A stretch of 64,000 nt of DNA, taken from NCBI GenBank assembly GCA_019234815.1, contig JAFALA010000047.1, forward strand, positions 1-64,000, read 5' to 3'. The stretch is from Burkholderiaceae bacterium (GTDB lineage: Bacteria > Pseudomonadota > Gammaproteobacteria > Burkholderiales > Burkholderiaceae_C). The notes beneath the pieces were generated by a model. That model worked only from the letters and a program-made list of their open reading frames with translations, did not search any database and was not told the DNA's origin. The position numbers were made by a program, and so were the translations under genes. Positions 35,373-45,904 of this stretch are shown here, piece after piece; the stretch's first letter is position 1, and each line of letters starts with the position of its first letter.

Positions 35373-35388
35373 TTAACGTTAACGTCAA
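35373..35388 (+). promoter_or_regulatory. LiuR-like palindrome upstream of etfB
   Basis: TTAACGTTAACGTCAA: the inner ACGTTAACGT is a perfect palindrome, and 14 of 16 positions are symmetric. It resembles MerR-family LiuR operators described for branched-chain amino-acid and acyl-CoA genes, as I remember them. It is 20 bp before the etfB start, so binding could block or position polymerase. Confidence 0.4.
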
Positions 35389-35407
35389 TTCGATCTGGAG
35401 AGCTTCG

Positions 35408-36163
35408 ATGAAGGTATTGGTTCCTGTCAAACGCGTCGTGGACTACAACGTCAAGGTGCGCGTCAAGAGCGACGGCACGGGCGTGGATATCGCCAACGTT
35501 AAGATGTCGATGAACCCGTTTGACGAAATCGCCGTCGAAGAGGCCGTGCGCCTGAAGGAAAAGGGCGTGGTCACTGAAGTGATCGCCGTGTCCTGCGGCG
35601 TGGCCCAGTGCCAGGAGACCCTGCGCACCGCGATGGCCATCGGTGCCGATCGCGCCATCCTGGTCGAGACCCCGGCCGACCTCGAGCTGCAGCCCCTGGC
35701 CGTCGCCAAGCTGCTCAAGGCCCTGGTCGACAAGGAGCAGCCCAGCCTCGTGATCCTGGGCAAGCAAGCCATTGACGACGACTGCAACCAGACCGGCCAG
35801 ATGCTGGCTGCCCTGACCGCCATGCCCCAGGGCACCTTCGCCAGCAAGGTCGAAGTGGCCGACGGCAAGGTGGCCGTCACCCGCGAAGTCGACGGCGGCC
35901 TGGAAACCGTGTCGCTGACGCTGCCGGCCGTGGTCACCACCGACCTGCGCCTGAACGAGCCGCGCTACGTGACGCTGCCCAACATCATGAAGGCCAAGAA
36001 GAAGCAGCTCGACGTGGTCAAGCCCGCCGACCTGGGCGTGGACGTGGCGCCGCGCATCAAGACCCTGAAGGTCGAAGAGCCGCCCAAGCGCAGTGCTGGC
36101 GTCAAGGTGCCCGATGTGGCCACCCTGGTCGCCAAGCTGAAGAACGAAGCGAAAGTAATCTGA
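35408..36163 (+). CDS. etfB: Electron transfer flavoprotein beta subunit
   Basis: 251 residues starting [20 protein letters not shown] with GGAG before the ATG. Conserved features: [20 protein letters not shown] and [20 protein letters not shown]. It binds AMP and, with EtfA, forms the soluble ETF heterodimer that takes electrons from acyl-CoA dehydrogenases. The upstream in-frame extension is not protein-like, so I rejected it. Followed by a GC-rich repeat and etfA. Confidence 0.96.
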   Translation: MKVLVPVKRVVDYNVKVRVKSDGTGVDIANVKMSMNPFDEIAVEEAVRLKEKGVVTEVIAVSCGVAQCQETLRTAMAIGADRAILVETPADLELQPLAVAKLLKALVDKEQPSLVILGKQAIDDDCNQTGQMLAALTAMPQGTFASKVEVADGKVAVTREVDGGLETVSLTLPAVVTTDLRLNEPRYVTLPNIMKAKKKQLDVVKPADLGVDVAPRIKTLKVEEPPKRSAGVKVPDVATLVAKLKNEAKVI

Positions 36164-36240
36164 CCCACCCCCTACGCGCTGCGCGCGCCCCCTCAAGGGG
36201 CGGGCCCGAAGGCCCGGCGGAGCCGGATCCTTGGGCCCTG
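36164..36240 (+). repeat. GC-rich intergenic repeat, copy A
   Basis: Begins immediately after the etfB stop. It matches a second copy after ndk (58162): CCCCCTAC, CTGCGC, CCCCCTC/AGGGG and CGGCGGAGCCGGATC in the same order. It contains internal inverted repeats (CCCCTCAAGGGG; GGCCCGAAGGCC), so a hairpin in the transcript is likely. Confidence 0.7.
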
Positions 36241-36294
36241 CTTGATCAAGATATTTGTTGCATTGACGAATCGATGCACGACCAGGAGATTGAA

Positions 36295-37227
36295 ATGACT
36301 GCTCTTGTTATTGCTGAACACGACAACGCCTCGCTGAAGGCGGCGACCCTGAATACCGTCACTGCCGCTGCGGCAGCCGGTGGTGATGTCCATGTGCTGG
36401 TGGCTGGCCACAACGCTGGCGCCGCCGCTGCCGCTGCCGCCCAGGTGGCTGGCGTTGCCAAGGTGCTGCATGCCGACGCCGCCGACCTGGCCGACGGCCT
36501 GGCCGAGAATCTGGCCGCGCAAGTGATCGCCCTGGCTTCCGGCTACAGCCACCTGCTGTTCCCCGCCACCGCTTCGGGCAAGAACGTGGCTCCGCGCGTT
36601 GCCGCCTTGCTCGACGTGGCCCAGCTCAGCGACGTCACCAAGGTCGTGAGCGCCGACACCTTCGAGCGCCCCATCTATGCGGGCAATGCGATCGCCACAG
36701 TGCAGTCGACCGACGCCGTCAAGGTGCTGACCGTGCGCACCACCGGCTTCGATGCCGCTGCAGCCACTGGCGGCAGCGCCTCCGTCGAAAGCGTGGCCGC
36801 CGTCGCCAACAGCGGCAAGTCCAGCTTTGTCGGCCGCGAAGTGACCAAGAGCGACCGCCCCGAGTTGACCGCCGCCAAGATCATCGTGTCCGGCGGCCGC
36901 GCCCTGGGCTCGAGCGAGAAGTTCAACGAAGTGCTGACGCCTTTGGCTGACAAGCTGGGCGCCGCCCTGGGTGCCAGCCGCGCCGCCGTCGACGCCGGCT
37001 ACGCCCCCAACGACTGGCAGGTGGGCCAGACCGGCAAGATCGTGGCGCCGCAGTTGTATGTCGCCTGCGGCATCAGCGGCGCCATCCAGCATCTGGCCGG
37101 CATGAAGGACTCCAAGGTCATCGTGGCCATCAACAAGGACCCCGAAGCGCCGATCTTCGCCGTGGCCGACTACAGCCTGGAAGCCGACCTGTTCACCGCC
37201 GTGCCCGAACTGGTCAAGGCCCTTTGA
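36295..37227 (+). CDS. etfA: Electron transfer flavoprotein alpha subunit
   Basis: 310 residues. ATG 36295 has AGGAGATTGAA upstream and gives the family start [20 protein letters not shown]. The C-terminal FAD domain is clear: [67 protein letters not shown]. It carries the FAD of the ETF dimer. It is 131 bp downstream of etfB and probably co-transcribed; the intervening repeat may modulate stoichiometry. Confidence 0.96.
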   Translation: MTALVIAEHDNASLKAATLNTVTAAAAAGGDVHVLVAGHNAGAAAAAAAQVAGVAKVLHADAADLADGLAENLAAQVIALASGYSHLLFPATASGKNVAPRVAALLDVAQLSDVTKVVSADTFERPIYAGNAIATVQSTDAVKVLTVRTTGFDAAAATGGSASVESVAAVANSGKSSFVGREVTKSDRPELTAAKIIVSGGRALGSSEKFNEVLTPLADKLGAALGASRAAVDAGYAPNDWQVGQTGKIVAPQLYVACGISGAIQHLAGMKDSKVIVAINKDPEAPIFAVADYSLEADLFTAVPELVKAL

Positions 37228-37262
37228 TTCCTTTGATCTGAGGATCTGGCCCTCTTGAACGT

Positions 37263-37301
37263 GGCGCCCCGGCTGGATTGCAGTCGCGGCGCCTTTGTTT
37301 T
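37263..37301 (+). terminator. Possible terminator of etfA
   Basis: GGCGCC (37263-37268) and GGCGCC (37288-37293) can pair around a GC-rich loop, followed by TTTGTTTT. Stem is short, so confidence is modest. Confidence 0.45.
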
Positions 37302-37340
37302 GCCTGATCGAATTCGCTATTCACATTCCTGGAGAAGTAC

Positions 37341-39134
37341 ATGAGCTACCGTGCGCCCGTCAAGGACATGATTTTCAACATGCAGGAGCTGGCCGGCTTG
37401 CAGGCCCTGACCGAGCAGATCGCCGACTTCGCCGATTACGGCATCGAGACGGCACAGGCGGTGCTGGACGAGAGCGCCAAGCTCAACGAGAACGTGATCG
37501 CGCCGCTGAACTTCGAAGGCGACAAGGCGCCTTCGTACTGGAAGGACGGCCAGGTCTTCACGACGGCCGGCTTCAAGGACGCCTGGCGCCAGTTTGCCGA
37601 AGGCGGCTGGCAGGGCTTGCAGCACCCCATGGCTTACGGCGGCCAGGGCCTGCCCAAGACCATAGGCGCTGCTTGTGGCGAGATCGTTAATTCGGCCAAC
37701 CTCAGCTTTGCGCTGTGCCCGTTGCTGACCGACGGCGCCATCGAAGCGCTGCTGCTGGCCGGCTCCGACGAGCAGAAGGCCACCTATCTGCCCAAGATGA
37801 TCGAAGGCCGCTGGACCGGCTCGATGAACCTGACCGAGCCGCAGGCCGGCTCCGACCTGGCCCTGGTGCGCACGCGCGCCGAGCCGCAGCCCGATGGCAG
37901 CTACAAGATCTTCGGCACCAAGATCTTCATCACCTACGGCGAGCACGACATGACGGAGAACATCGTTCACCTCGTGCTGGCCCGCGTGCAGGGCGCGCCC
38001 GAAGGCGTGAAGGGCATCAGCCTGTTCATCGTGCCCAAGTTCATGGTCAATGCCGACGGCTCGCTGGGCGCGCGCAACGACGCGCATTGCGTGTCGATCG
38101 AGCACAAGATGGGCATCAAGGCCAGTCCGACCGCCGTGCTGCAGTTCGGCGACCACGGCGGTGCCATCGGCTACCTGGTCGGCGAGGAGAACCGCGGCCT
38201 CGAATACATGTTCGTGATGATGAACGCGGCCCGCTTCGGCGTCGGCGTGCAGGGCATCGCGGTGGCTGAGCGCGCCTACCAGAAGGCCGTGGCCTATGCG
38301 CGCGACCGTGTGCAGTCGCGCCCCGTGGATGGTTCGGTGACCGGCGCTGCCGCCATCATCCACCACCCCGATGTGCGTCGCATGCTGATGACCATGCGCG
38401 CCCTGACCGAGGGTTGCCGTGCCATGTCGCTGGTGGCTGCCGCCGCTTACGACGCCTCGCACCACCATCCCGATGCCGAGACGCGCAAGCAAAGCCAGAC
38501 CTTCTACGAGTTCCTGGTGCCGCTGGTCAAGGGCTACAGCACCGAGATGAGCCTGGAAGTGACCGACCTGGGCGTGCAGGTCCATGGCGGCATGGGCTTC
38601 ATCGAGGAAACCGGCGCGGCGCAGTACTACCGCGATGCCAAGATCCTGACCATCTACGAAGGCACGACGGCCATCCAGTCCAACGACCTGGTCGGCCGCA
38701 AGACCGTGCGCGACGGCGGCCAGACGATCCGTGCCATTGCCAAGCAGATCGAGACCACCGAAGCCGAGTTGGCCAAGCGCAGCAGCGCCGCCGCCCAATC
38801 GGTCAAGAAGCAACTGGCGGCTTCGCGGGCCGACTTCCTGGCTGCCGTCGACTTCGTCGCCGCACAGGGTAAGGGCAATCCCAACGCCGCCTATGCCGGT
38901 TCGGTGCCCTACCTGATGCTGGCGGGCAACCTGGTGGCGGGCTGGCAGCTGGCCCGCGCGCTGCTGGTGGCCGAGGACAAGATCGCCGCCGGAGACGATG
39001 TGCCTTTCATGAGCGCCAAGGTCACCACCGCGCGCTTCTATGCCGAGCACATCCTGCCGCGCACGGGCAGCCTGCGCGAAGCCATCGTCGGCGGCTCGGA
39101 GAGCCTGCTGGCCATGCCGCTCGACGCGTTCTGA
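37341..39134 (+). CDS. Acyl-CoA dehydrogenase
   Basis: 597 residues, the longer type with a C-terminal extension. N-terminal domain: QEWLAG-type QELAGLQALTEQIADFAD-like opening. Core: MNLTEPQAGSDLALVRTRAE, VHGGMGFIEETGAAQYYRDA, ILTIYEGTTAIQSNDLVGRK (FAD-binding and catalytic region). It oxidises acyl-CoA and reduces ETF, which explains its place directly after etfBA. Chain-length specificity cannot be told. GGAGAAGTAC before the ATG is a suitable ribosome-binding site. Confidence 0.94.
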   Translation: MSYRAPVKDMIFNMQELAGLQALTEQIADFADYGIETAQAVLDESAKLNENVIAPLNFEGDKAPSYWKDGQVFTTAGFKDAWRQFAEGGWQGLQHPMAYGGQGLPKTIGAACGEIVNSANLSFALCPLLTDGAIEALLLAGSDEQKATYLPKMIEGRWTGSMNLTEPQAGSDLALVRTRAEPQPDGSYKIFGTKIFITYGEHDMTENIVHLVLARVQGAPEGVKGISLFIVPKFMVNADGSLGARNDAHCVSIEHKMGIKASPTAVLQFGDHGGAIGYLVGEENRGLEYMFVMMNAARFGVGVQGIAVAERAYQKAVAYARDRVQSRPVDGSVTGAAAIIHHPDVRRMLMTMRALTEGCRAMSLVAAAAYDASHHHPDAETRKQSQTFYEFLVPLVKGYSTEMSLEVTDLGVQVHGGMGFIEETGAAQYYRDAKILTIYEGTTAIQSNDLVGRKTVRDGGQTIRAIAKQIETTEAELAKRSSAAAQSVKKQLAASRADFLAAVDFVAAQGKGNPNAAYAGSVPYLMLAGNLVAGWQLARALLVAEDKIAAGDDVPFMSAKVTTARFYAEHILPRTGSLREAIVGGSESLLAMPLDAF

Positions 39135-39163
39135 TCCATGCACGGCCTGACTTGCTGATTGCG

Positions 39164-39199
39164 CGCCCCGACGCCGTCACGGCGTTGGGGCGTTTCATT
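39164..39199 (+). terminator. Strong terminator/attenuator hairpin
   Basis: CGCCCCGACGCCG and CGGCGTTGGGGCG form a 13-bp stem (one G-T wobble) with loop TCA, followed by TTTCATTT. It lies between the acyl-CoA dehydrogenase and the flavin oxidoreductase, just before that gene's ribosome-binding site. Confidence 0.7.
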
Positions 39200-39212
39200 T
39201 GAGGAGATTGAC

Positions 39213-40166
39213 ATGACGCTTCCCGCAGTTCTCAAGCGCGTTCCTTTGCCCATCATCGCCTCGCCGATGTTCATCATCAGCACGCCGCAGCTGGTGATCG
39301 AGCAGTGCAAGGCCGGCGTCGTCGGCAGCATGCCGGCCCTGAATGCGCGTCCGGCTTCGCAGCTCGACGACTGGCTGGCTGAAATCACCGAGACGCTGGC
39401 GGCGCACGACCGGGCCCATCCCGACAGCCCCGCTGCGCCCTTCGCCATCAACCAGATCGTGCACAAGAGCAACGACAGGCTGGAGCACGACATGGCGATG
39501 TGCGCCAAGTACAAGGTGCCCATCGTCATCACCTCGCTGGGTGCGCGCGAGGACGTCAACCAGGCCGTGCACGGCTGGGGTGGCATCGTGATGCACGACA
39601 TCATCAACAACAAGTTCGCGCGCAAGGCGGTGGAGAAGGGCGCCGACGGCCTGATCGCCGTGGCCGCGGGCGCGGGCGGGCATGCCGGCGTGAAGAGCCC
39701 CTTCGCCCTGATCCAGGAAATCCGCCAATGGTTCCACGGCCCCCTGGCGCTCTCCGGCGCCATGGCCACGGGCGACGCGGTGCTCGCAGCCCTGGCCATG
39801 GGCGCCGACTTCGCCTACATCGGTTCGGCCTTCATCGCCACCGAGGAGGCGCGCGCCGTGCAGGGCTACAAGCAGATGATCGTGGACAGCAGCAGCGACG
39901 ACATCGTCTACAGCAATCTGTTCACCGGCGTGCACGGCAACTACCTGCGCGGCTCCATCGTCAATGCGGGCATGGATCCGGACCAACTGCCCGAGAGCGA
40001 TCCCAGCAAGATGGATTTCGGCGGCGACGCCAAGAGGGCCTGGAAGGACATCTGGGGCTGCGGCCAGGGCATTGGCGCCGTCAAGGACATCGTGCCCACG
40101 CGCGAACTGGTGGCGCGCTTGCGCCGCGAATACCTGGCGGCGCGCGAACGCTTGAATTTGCGTTGA
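39213..40166 (+). CDS. Nitronate monooxygenase family flavin oxidoreductase
   Basis: 317 residues, FMN-binding TIM barrel. LPIIASPMFIIS at the start, then EKGADGLIAVAAGAGGHAGV and ALSGAMATGDAVLAALAMGA, with AYIGSAFIATEEA. This is the 2-nitropropane dioxygenase/enoyl-ACP reductase-like family. It may oxidise nitroalkanes or act on acyl intermediates. GAGGAGATTGAC precedes the ATG. It follows the acyl-CoA dehydrogenase and the hairpin at 39164. Confidence 0.9.
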   Translation: MTLPAVLKRVPLPIIASPMFIISTPQLVIEQCKAGVVGSMPALNARPASQLDDWLAEITETLAAHDRAHPDSPAAPFAINQIVHKSNDRLEHDMAMCAKYKVPIVITSLGAREDVNQAVHGWGGIVMHDIINNKFARKAVEKGADGLIAVAAGAGGHAGVKSPFALIQEIRQWFHGPLALSGAMATGDAVLAALAMGADFAYIGSAFIATEEARAVQGYKQMIVDSSSDDIVYSNLFTGVHGNYLRGSIVNAGMDPDQLPESDPSKMDFGGDAKRAWKDIWGCGQGIGAVKDIVPTRELVARLRREYLAARERLNLR

Positions 40167-40167
40167 T

Positions 40168-40536
40168 TCAGTCCCTCGGCGGGTCTGCGGCTTCGACCCG
40201 CAGGTCGGCATCACAGCCGGCGCCCGCCGCAATCCAGCGTCGGCACCAACGGCGCAGCCAGGCTTGCAGGGTGTCGTGACAGCGTCGTCCCCATCGGCTT
40301 GATGGTGCTGGCCAGCCCAGGCGCTGCAGCGGATCGTCCAGCATGCCGCAGCGGTACAGGCCCGCGTCTTCGGACCAGACCAGGGCCTTGCAGGCGCCTG
40401 TGCGGCGCCGGCTGGCCCAGATGCCGACCGGGCAGGGCTCCAGCAGGCAGCAGGCGCCGCAGCCGTTGCAGGGCTGGCCGAGCGCCGGCTTGGGCGGCGC
40501 GGAGGGGTGGATCCGGATCACCCTTTGCTTGGGCAT
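40168..40536 (-). CDS. YkgJ-family cysteine cluster protein
   Basis: 122 residues with the metal-binding cluster CNGCGACCLLEPCPVGIW, then ACKAL and YRCGML with further cysteines. Such small proteins bind zinc or an iron-sulfur cluster; function unknown. It converges with the flavin oxidoreductase, leaving one base between stops. No signal sequence. It begins MPKQRVIRIHP. Confidence 0.82.
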   Translation of the reverse strand: MPKQRVIRIHPSAPPKPALGQPCNGCGACCLLEPCPVGIWASRRRTGACKALVWSEDAGLYRCGMLDDPLQRLGWPAPSSRWGRRCHDTLQAWLRRWCRRWIAAGAGCDADLRVEAADPPRD

Positions 40537-40574
40537 GGCAGTGAGAGCGCGGAGCCCGCAGGGCCCGTCAGGCG

Positions 40575-41417
40575 TCAGGTCTTGACGCCGAGTTCGCGCA
40601 GGCGCTCGTTCAGGTAGGTGTCGGCCGTGTAGCGGTCCGACAGCACGACCTCGGGCCGGGGGTGCAGGAACAGGGGCAGCGACACCCGGCTCTTGCGCGC
40701 ACCCTCGCCGGTCGGGTTGACCACGCGATGCTGCGTCGAGGGGTAGTAGCCGCTGGATGCCTCTTCCAGCATGTCGCCGATGTTGACGATCAGCAGGCCG
40801 AAGTCACAAGGCACGTCGATCCATTGCCCTTGCTTGTCCAGCACCTGCAGGCCTGGCTCGTTGGCGGCCGGCAGGATGGTCAGCAGGTTGATGTCGCCGT
40901 GCGGTGCGGCGCGCAGGGCGCCAGGAGGCTCGTGGCCCGTCAGGGGCGGATAGCGCAGCACGCGCAGCAGGGTCTGCCGGCTGTCGTGGATCATGTTCGA
41001 CAGCGGCTCGCGGTACTTGGCGCTGACCTCCGCAGGACTATATTGCTGGACCCAGCCCAGCAGCTCGGCGGCCAGGGCATTGGCCAGGTCGTAATAGCGC
41101 AGGGCGTTGCCGCGCAATGCGTCCGGAATGCGGCCCCAGGGATAGATGTGGAAGTATTCCTTGATGTCCTTCTGCGCAAAGCCCTTGGCGGTCTCGGAGA
41201 TCTCGGTCGAAAAGTAGCCGTCCTGCGTCTCCTTGCTGAAGGCGAAGTTGCGCTTGTCGTCGCCGTTGAAGAAGGCCAGCCACTCGGCATAGATCTGCTC
41301 GACCAGCGCCTGCGGGATCGGGTGGTGCTTCAAAACGCCGAAGCCCGTTTCATGCAGGGAGCGCGTGAACTGCTCGGCGGCATCGGGGGCAAGGTAATCA
41401 ACAACTGGGATTGGCAT
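40575..41417 (-). CDS. Isopenicillin N synthase-family 2-oxoglutarate/Fe(II) dioxygenase
   Basis: 280 residues. The double-stranded beta-helix signatures are visible: iron ligands His173 and Asp175 in APHGDINLLT, His230 in STQHRVVNP, and 2-oxoglutarate-binding Arg244 in KSRVSLPLF. N-terminal region FTRSLHETGFGVLKHHPIP is typical of this family. Cytosolic oxygenase; substrate unknown. ATG 41417 has AGGAG 6 bp upstream, which decides it over the longer frame. It is divergent from the 2-oxoglutarate dehydrogenase operon, whose substrate is its cosubstrate. Confidence 0.9.
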   Translation of the reverse strand: MPIPVVDYLAPDAAEQFTRSLHETGFGVLKHHPIPQALVEQIYAEWLAFFNGDDKRNFAFSKETQDGYFSTEISETAKGFAQKDIKEYFHIYPWGRIPDALRGNALRYYDLANALAAELLGWVQQYSPAEVSAKYREPLSNMIHDSRQTLLRVLRYPPLTGHEPPGALRAAPHGDINLLTILPAANEPGLQVLDKQGQWIDVPCDFGLLIVNIGDMLEEASSGYYPSTQHRVVNPTGEGARKSRVSLPLFLHPRPEVVLSDRYTADTYLNERLRELGVKT

Positions 41418-41633
41418 GCGAACTCCTGGGCGTTTTCCTGGGGATTTATGGCGCCACTGTAAAACAGTCCGTCGGTCGTCAGCCAAAAGTGCTACATTGC
41501 ACCCCTTGAGACAGATGGTCCTTCCCGTCCCCTTTTCTGGCAACAGTTAAGGCGGGTCGCAATCCGCCAACCGGTCAAGCCGTGTCGCGGAAGGTTTTTC
41601 AACCAGCCAACGCCCTGGAAACTGGGGTGAAAG

Positions 41634-44501
41634 GTGAGCGAAATGATGCAGCAATACAGGTCTAACTCGTACCTGTTCGGGGGCAATGCCCCTTACGTCG
41701 AGGAGATGTACGAAGCGTACCTCGACAACCCCGGGTCGGTGCCCGAGAACTGGCGCGCCTACTTCGATGCCCTCCAGCACGTGCCTGCCACCGATGGCAG
41801 CGATGCCCGCGACGTGGCGCATGCTCCGGTCGTCGAGTCTTTCGCACAGCGTGCCAAGGCCAATGCATTCGGCGCCAAGGCTTCCAGCGCGGATCTGGCG
41901 GTTGCGCGCAAGCAGGTGCACGTCCAGTCGCTGATCGCTGCCTACCGCTTCCTGGGCGCACGCTGGGCCGACCTCGATCCGCTGCAGCGCACCGAGCGCC
42001 CGCGCATCCCTGAGCTGGAACCCTCGTTCTACGACCTGACCGAGTCCGACATGGACATCTCGTTCAGCGCCTCGAACACCTATTTCTCGTCGGCCGAACA
42101 GATGACGCTGCGCCAGATCGTGCAGGCGCTGCGCGAGACCTATTGCGGGTCCATCGGCGCCGAAATCATGCACGTCACCGAGCCGACGGAAAAGCGCTGG
42201 TGGCAGGAGCGTCTGGAGTCGATCCGCTCCAAGCCCAGCTACAACGCTGAAAAGAAGAAGCACATCCTCGAGCGCCTGACGGCCGCGGAAGGCCTGGAGC
42301 GGTATCTGCACACCAAGTACGTCGGGCAGAAGCGCTTCTCGCTCGAGGGCGGCGAAAGTTTCATCGCCTGCATGGACGAGCTGGTGCAAAGCGGCGGCGC
42401 CAAGGGCGTGCAGGAAATCGTCATCGGCATGGCCCATCGCGGCCGCCTGAACGTGCTGGTCAACACCCTAGGCAAGATGCCCAAGGACCTGTTCGCCGAG
42501 TTCGAACACAAGGCGCCTGAAGACCTGGCCGCCGGCGACGTCAAGTACCACCAGGGCTTCTCCAGCGACGTGACCTCGCCTGGCGGCCCTGTGCACCTGA
42601 GCCTGTCCTTCAACCCCTCGCACCTGGAAATCGTCAACCCGGTCGTCGAAGGCTCGGTCAAGGCCCGCCTGGATCGTCGCGGCGACAAGGAAGGCGCGCA
42701 AGTGCTGCCCGTGCTGGTGCACGGCGACGCGGCCTTCGCCGGCCAGGGCGTCGTGATGGAAACGCTGGCGCTGGCCCAGACCCGTGGCTACTACACGGGC
42801 GGCACGGTGCACATCGTGATCAACAACCAGATCGGCTTCACCACTTCGGACCCGCGCGACAGCCGCTCCACGCTGTACTGCACCGACGTCGTCAAGATGA
42901 TTGAGGCGCCGGTGCTGCACGTCAACGGCGACGATCCCGAGGCCGTGGTGCTGTGCACCGAGCTGGCTCTGGAATACCGCCAGCAGTTCAAGAAGGACGT
43001 GGTGGTCGACATCATCTGCTTCCGCAAGCTGGGCCACAACGAGCAGGACACCCCCGCGCTGACGCAGCCGCTGATGTACAAGCGCATTGCCCAGCATCCC
43101 GGCACCCGCAAGCTGTACGGCGACAAGCTGGTCACGCAGGGCGTGCTGCCGGCCGATGGTCCGGACGAGATGGTCAAGGCCTTCCGTGCCGCCATGGACG
43201 AAGGCCGCCACACGGTCGACCCCGTGCTGACCAACTTCAAGAGCAAATACGCCACCGACTGGTCGCCTTACCTCGGCCGCAAGTGGACCGACTCCTGCGA
43301 CACGGCCCTGCCGATGGCCGAGTTCAAGCGCCTGGCCGAGCGCATCACCACGGTGCCGACCACCTTCAAGGTCCACCCGCTGGTCGAGAAGGTGATCGCC
43401 GACCGCGCCGCCATGGGCCGCGGCGAGGTCAATATCGACTGGGGCATGGGCGAGCATATGGCCTTCGCCTCGCTGGTGGCCAGCGGCTATCCTGTGCGCC
43501 TGTCCGGCGAGGACTGCGGACGCGGCACCTTCGTGCACCGCCATGCCGTGCTGCACGACCAGAACCGCGAACGCTGGGACACCGGTACCTATGTGCCGCT
43601 GCAGAACGTCGCCGAGAACCAGGCGCCGTTCGTCGTCATCGATTCCATCCTGTCCGAAGAGGCGGTGCTGGGCTTCGAGTACGGCTACGCCTCGGCCGAT
43701 CCGGTCACGCTGACGATCTGGGAAGCCCAGTTCGGCGACTTTGTCAACGGCGCCCAGGTGGTGATCGACCAGTTCATCGCTTCCGGCGAAGTGAAGTGGG
43801 GCCGCGCCAACGGCCTGACGCTGATGCTGCCGCACGGCTACGAAGGCCAGGGCCCTGAGCACAGCTCGGCGCGCCTGGAGCGCTTCATGCAGCTGGCCGC
43901 CGACAACAACATGCAGATCGTGCAGCCGACCTCGGCCAGCCAGATCTTCCACGTGTTGCGTCGCCAGCAACTGCGCATGTTCCGCAAGCCGCTGATCATC
44001 ATGACGCCCAAGTCGCTGCTGCGTAACAAGGAAGCGACCTCGCCCATCACCGAATTCACCAAGGGTGAGTTCCGCACCGTGCTGGCCGAGCGCGACGACA
44101 CCATCGTGGCCGAAAAGGTCAAGCGCATCGTGGCCTGCTCGGGTAAGGTGTACTACGACCTCGTGAAGGCCCGTGCCGAGAAGAAGATCCACGACGTGGC
44201 CATCATCCGCGTCGAGCAGCTCTATCCCTTCCCGCACAAGGCCTTTGCCGCCGAGGTCAAAAAGTACCCGAACGCGGTGGACATCGTGTGGGCGCAGGAC
44301 GAGCCGCAAAACCAGGGTGCCTGGTTCTTCGTGCAGCATTACATCCACGAGAACATGCTGGAAGGCCAGAAGCTGGGCTTCGCCGGCCGCCCGGCGTCGG
44401 CCTCGCCGGCTGTGGGTTACGCCCATCTGCACCAGGAGCAGCTCAAGGCGCTGCTGGACCAGGCTTTCGCGAAGCTCAAGGGCTTCATCCTGACCAAGTA
44501 A
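41634..44501 (+). CDS. sucA: 2-oxoglutarate dehydrogenase E1 component
   Basis: 955 residues, full length. The N-terminal segment YRSNSYLFGGNAPYVEEMYE, the ThDP-fold motifs IGMAHRGRLNVLVNTLGK and GDAAFAGQGVVMETL, HIVINNQIGFTTSDPRDSRS, and the C-terminal LPHGYEGQGPEHSSARLERF identify it. It decarboxylates 2-oxoglutarate in the TCA cycle using thiamine diphosphate. GTG start at 41634 is taken; ATG codons at 41643 and 41646 are alternatives. First gene of the operon with sucB and lpdA. Confidence 0.97.
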   Translation: MSEMMQQYRSNSYLFGGNAPYVEEMYEAYLDNPGSVPENWRAYFDALQHVPATDGSDARDVAHAPVVESFAQRAKANAFGAKASSADLAVARKQVHVQSLIAAYRFLGARWADLDPLQRTERPRIPELEPSFYDLTESDMDISFSASNTYFSSAEQMTLRQIVQALRETYCGSIGAEIMHVTEPTEKRWWQERLESIRSKPSYNAEKKKHILERLTAAEGLERYLHTKYVGQKRFSLEGGESFIACMDELVQSGGAKGVQEIVIGMAHRGRLNVLVNTLGKMPKDLFAEFEHKAPEDLAAGDVKYHQGFSSDVTSPGGPVHLSLSFNPSHLEIVNPVVEGSVKARLDRRGDKEGAQVLPVLVHGDAAFAGQGVVMETLALAQTRGYYTGGTVHIVINNQIGFTTSDPRDSRSTLYCTDVVKMIEAPVLHVNGDDPEAVVLCTELALEYRQQFKKDVVVDIICFRKLGHNEQDTPALTQPLMYKRIAQHPGTRKLYGDKLVTQGVLPADGPDEMVKAFRAAMDEGRHTVDPVLTNFKSKYATDWSPYLGRKWTDSCDTALPMAEFKRLAERITTVPTTFKVHPLVEKVIADRAAMGRGEVNIDWGMGEHMAFASLVASGYPVRLSGEDCGRGTFVHRHAVLHDQNRERWDTGTYVPLQNVAENQAPFVVIDSILSEEAVLGFEYGYASADPVTLTIWEAQFGDFVNGAQVVIDQFIASGEVKWGRANGLTLMLPHGYEGQGPEHSSARLERFMQLAADNNMQIVQPTSASQIFHVLRRQQLRMFRKPLIIMTPKSLLRNKEATSPITEFTKGEFRTVLAERDDTIVAEKVKRIVACSGKVYYDLVKARAEKKIHDVAIIRVEQLYPFPHKAFAAEVKKYPNAVDIVWAQDEPQNQGAWFFVQHYIHENMLEGQKLGFAGRPASASPAVGYAHLHQEQLKALLDQAFAKLKGFILTK

Positions 44502-44536
44502 GTTGTTGCGGACGCGAAGCGCCAATGATGCTGCCG

Positions 44537-44558
44537 CCGGGGGCTCACCTGCCCCCGG
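44537..44558 (+). terminator. Hairpin between sucA and sucB
   Basis: CCGGGGGC and GCCCCCGG form a perfect 8-bp stem with a 6-nt loop, but only TTT follows. It may be a partial terminator or processing site setting the E1:E2 ratio. Confidence 0.5.
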
Positions 44559-44622
44559 TTTGCAAGAAGGCAGCCATACCGCGTGACGCTTCGAATTCAA
44601 AAAATATCGGAGTAAATCCAAC

Positions 44623-45879
<1,257 letters not shown>

Positions 45880-45904
45880 GCTGTCGCCAGAGCGCGCACA
45901 TCGC

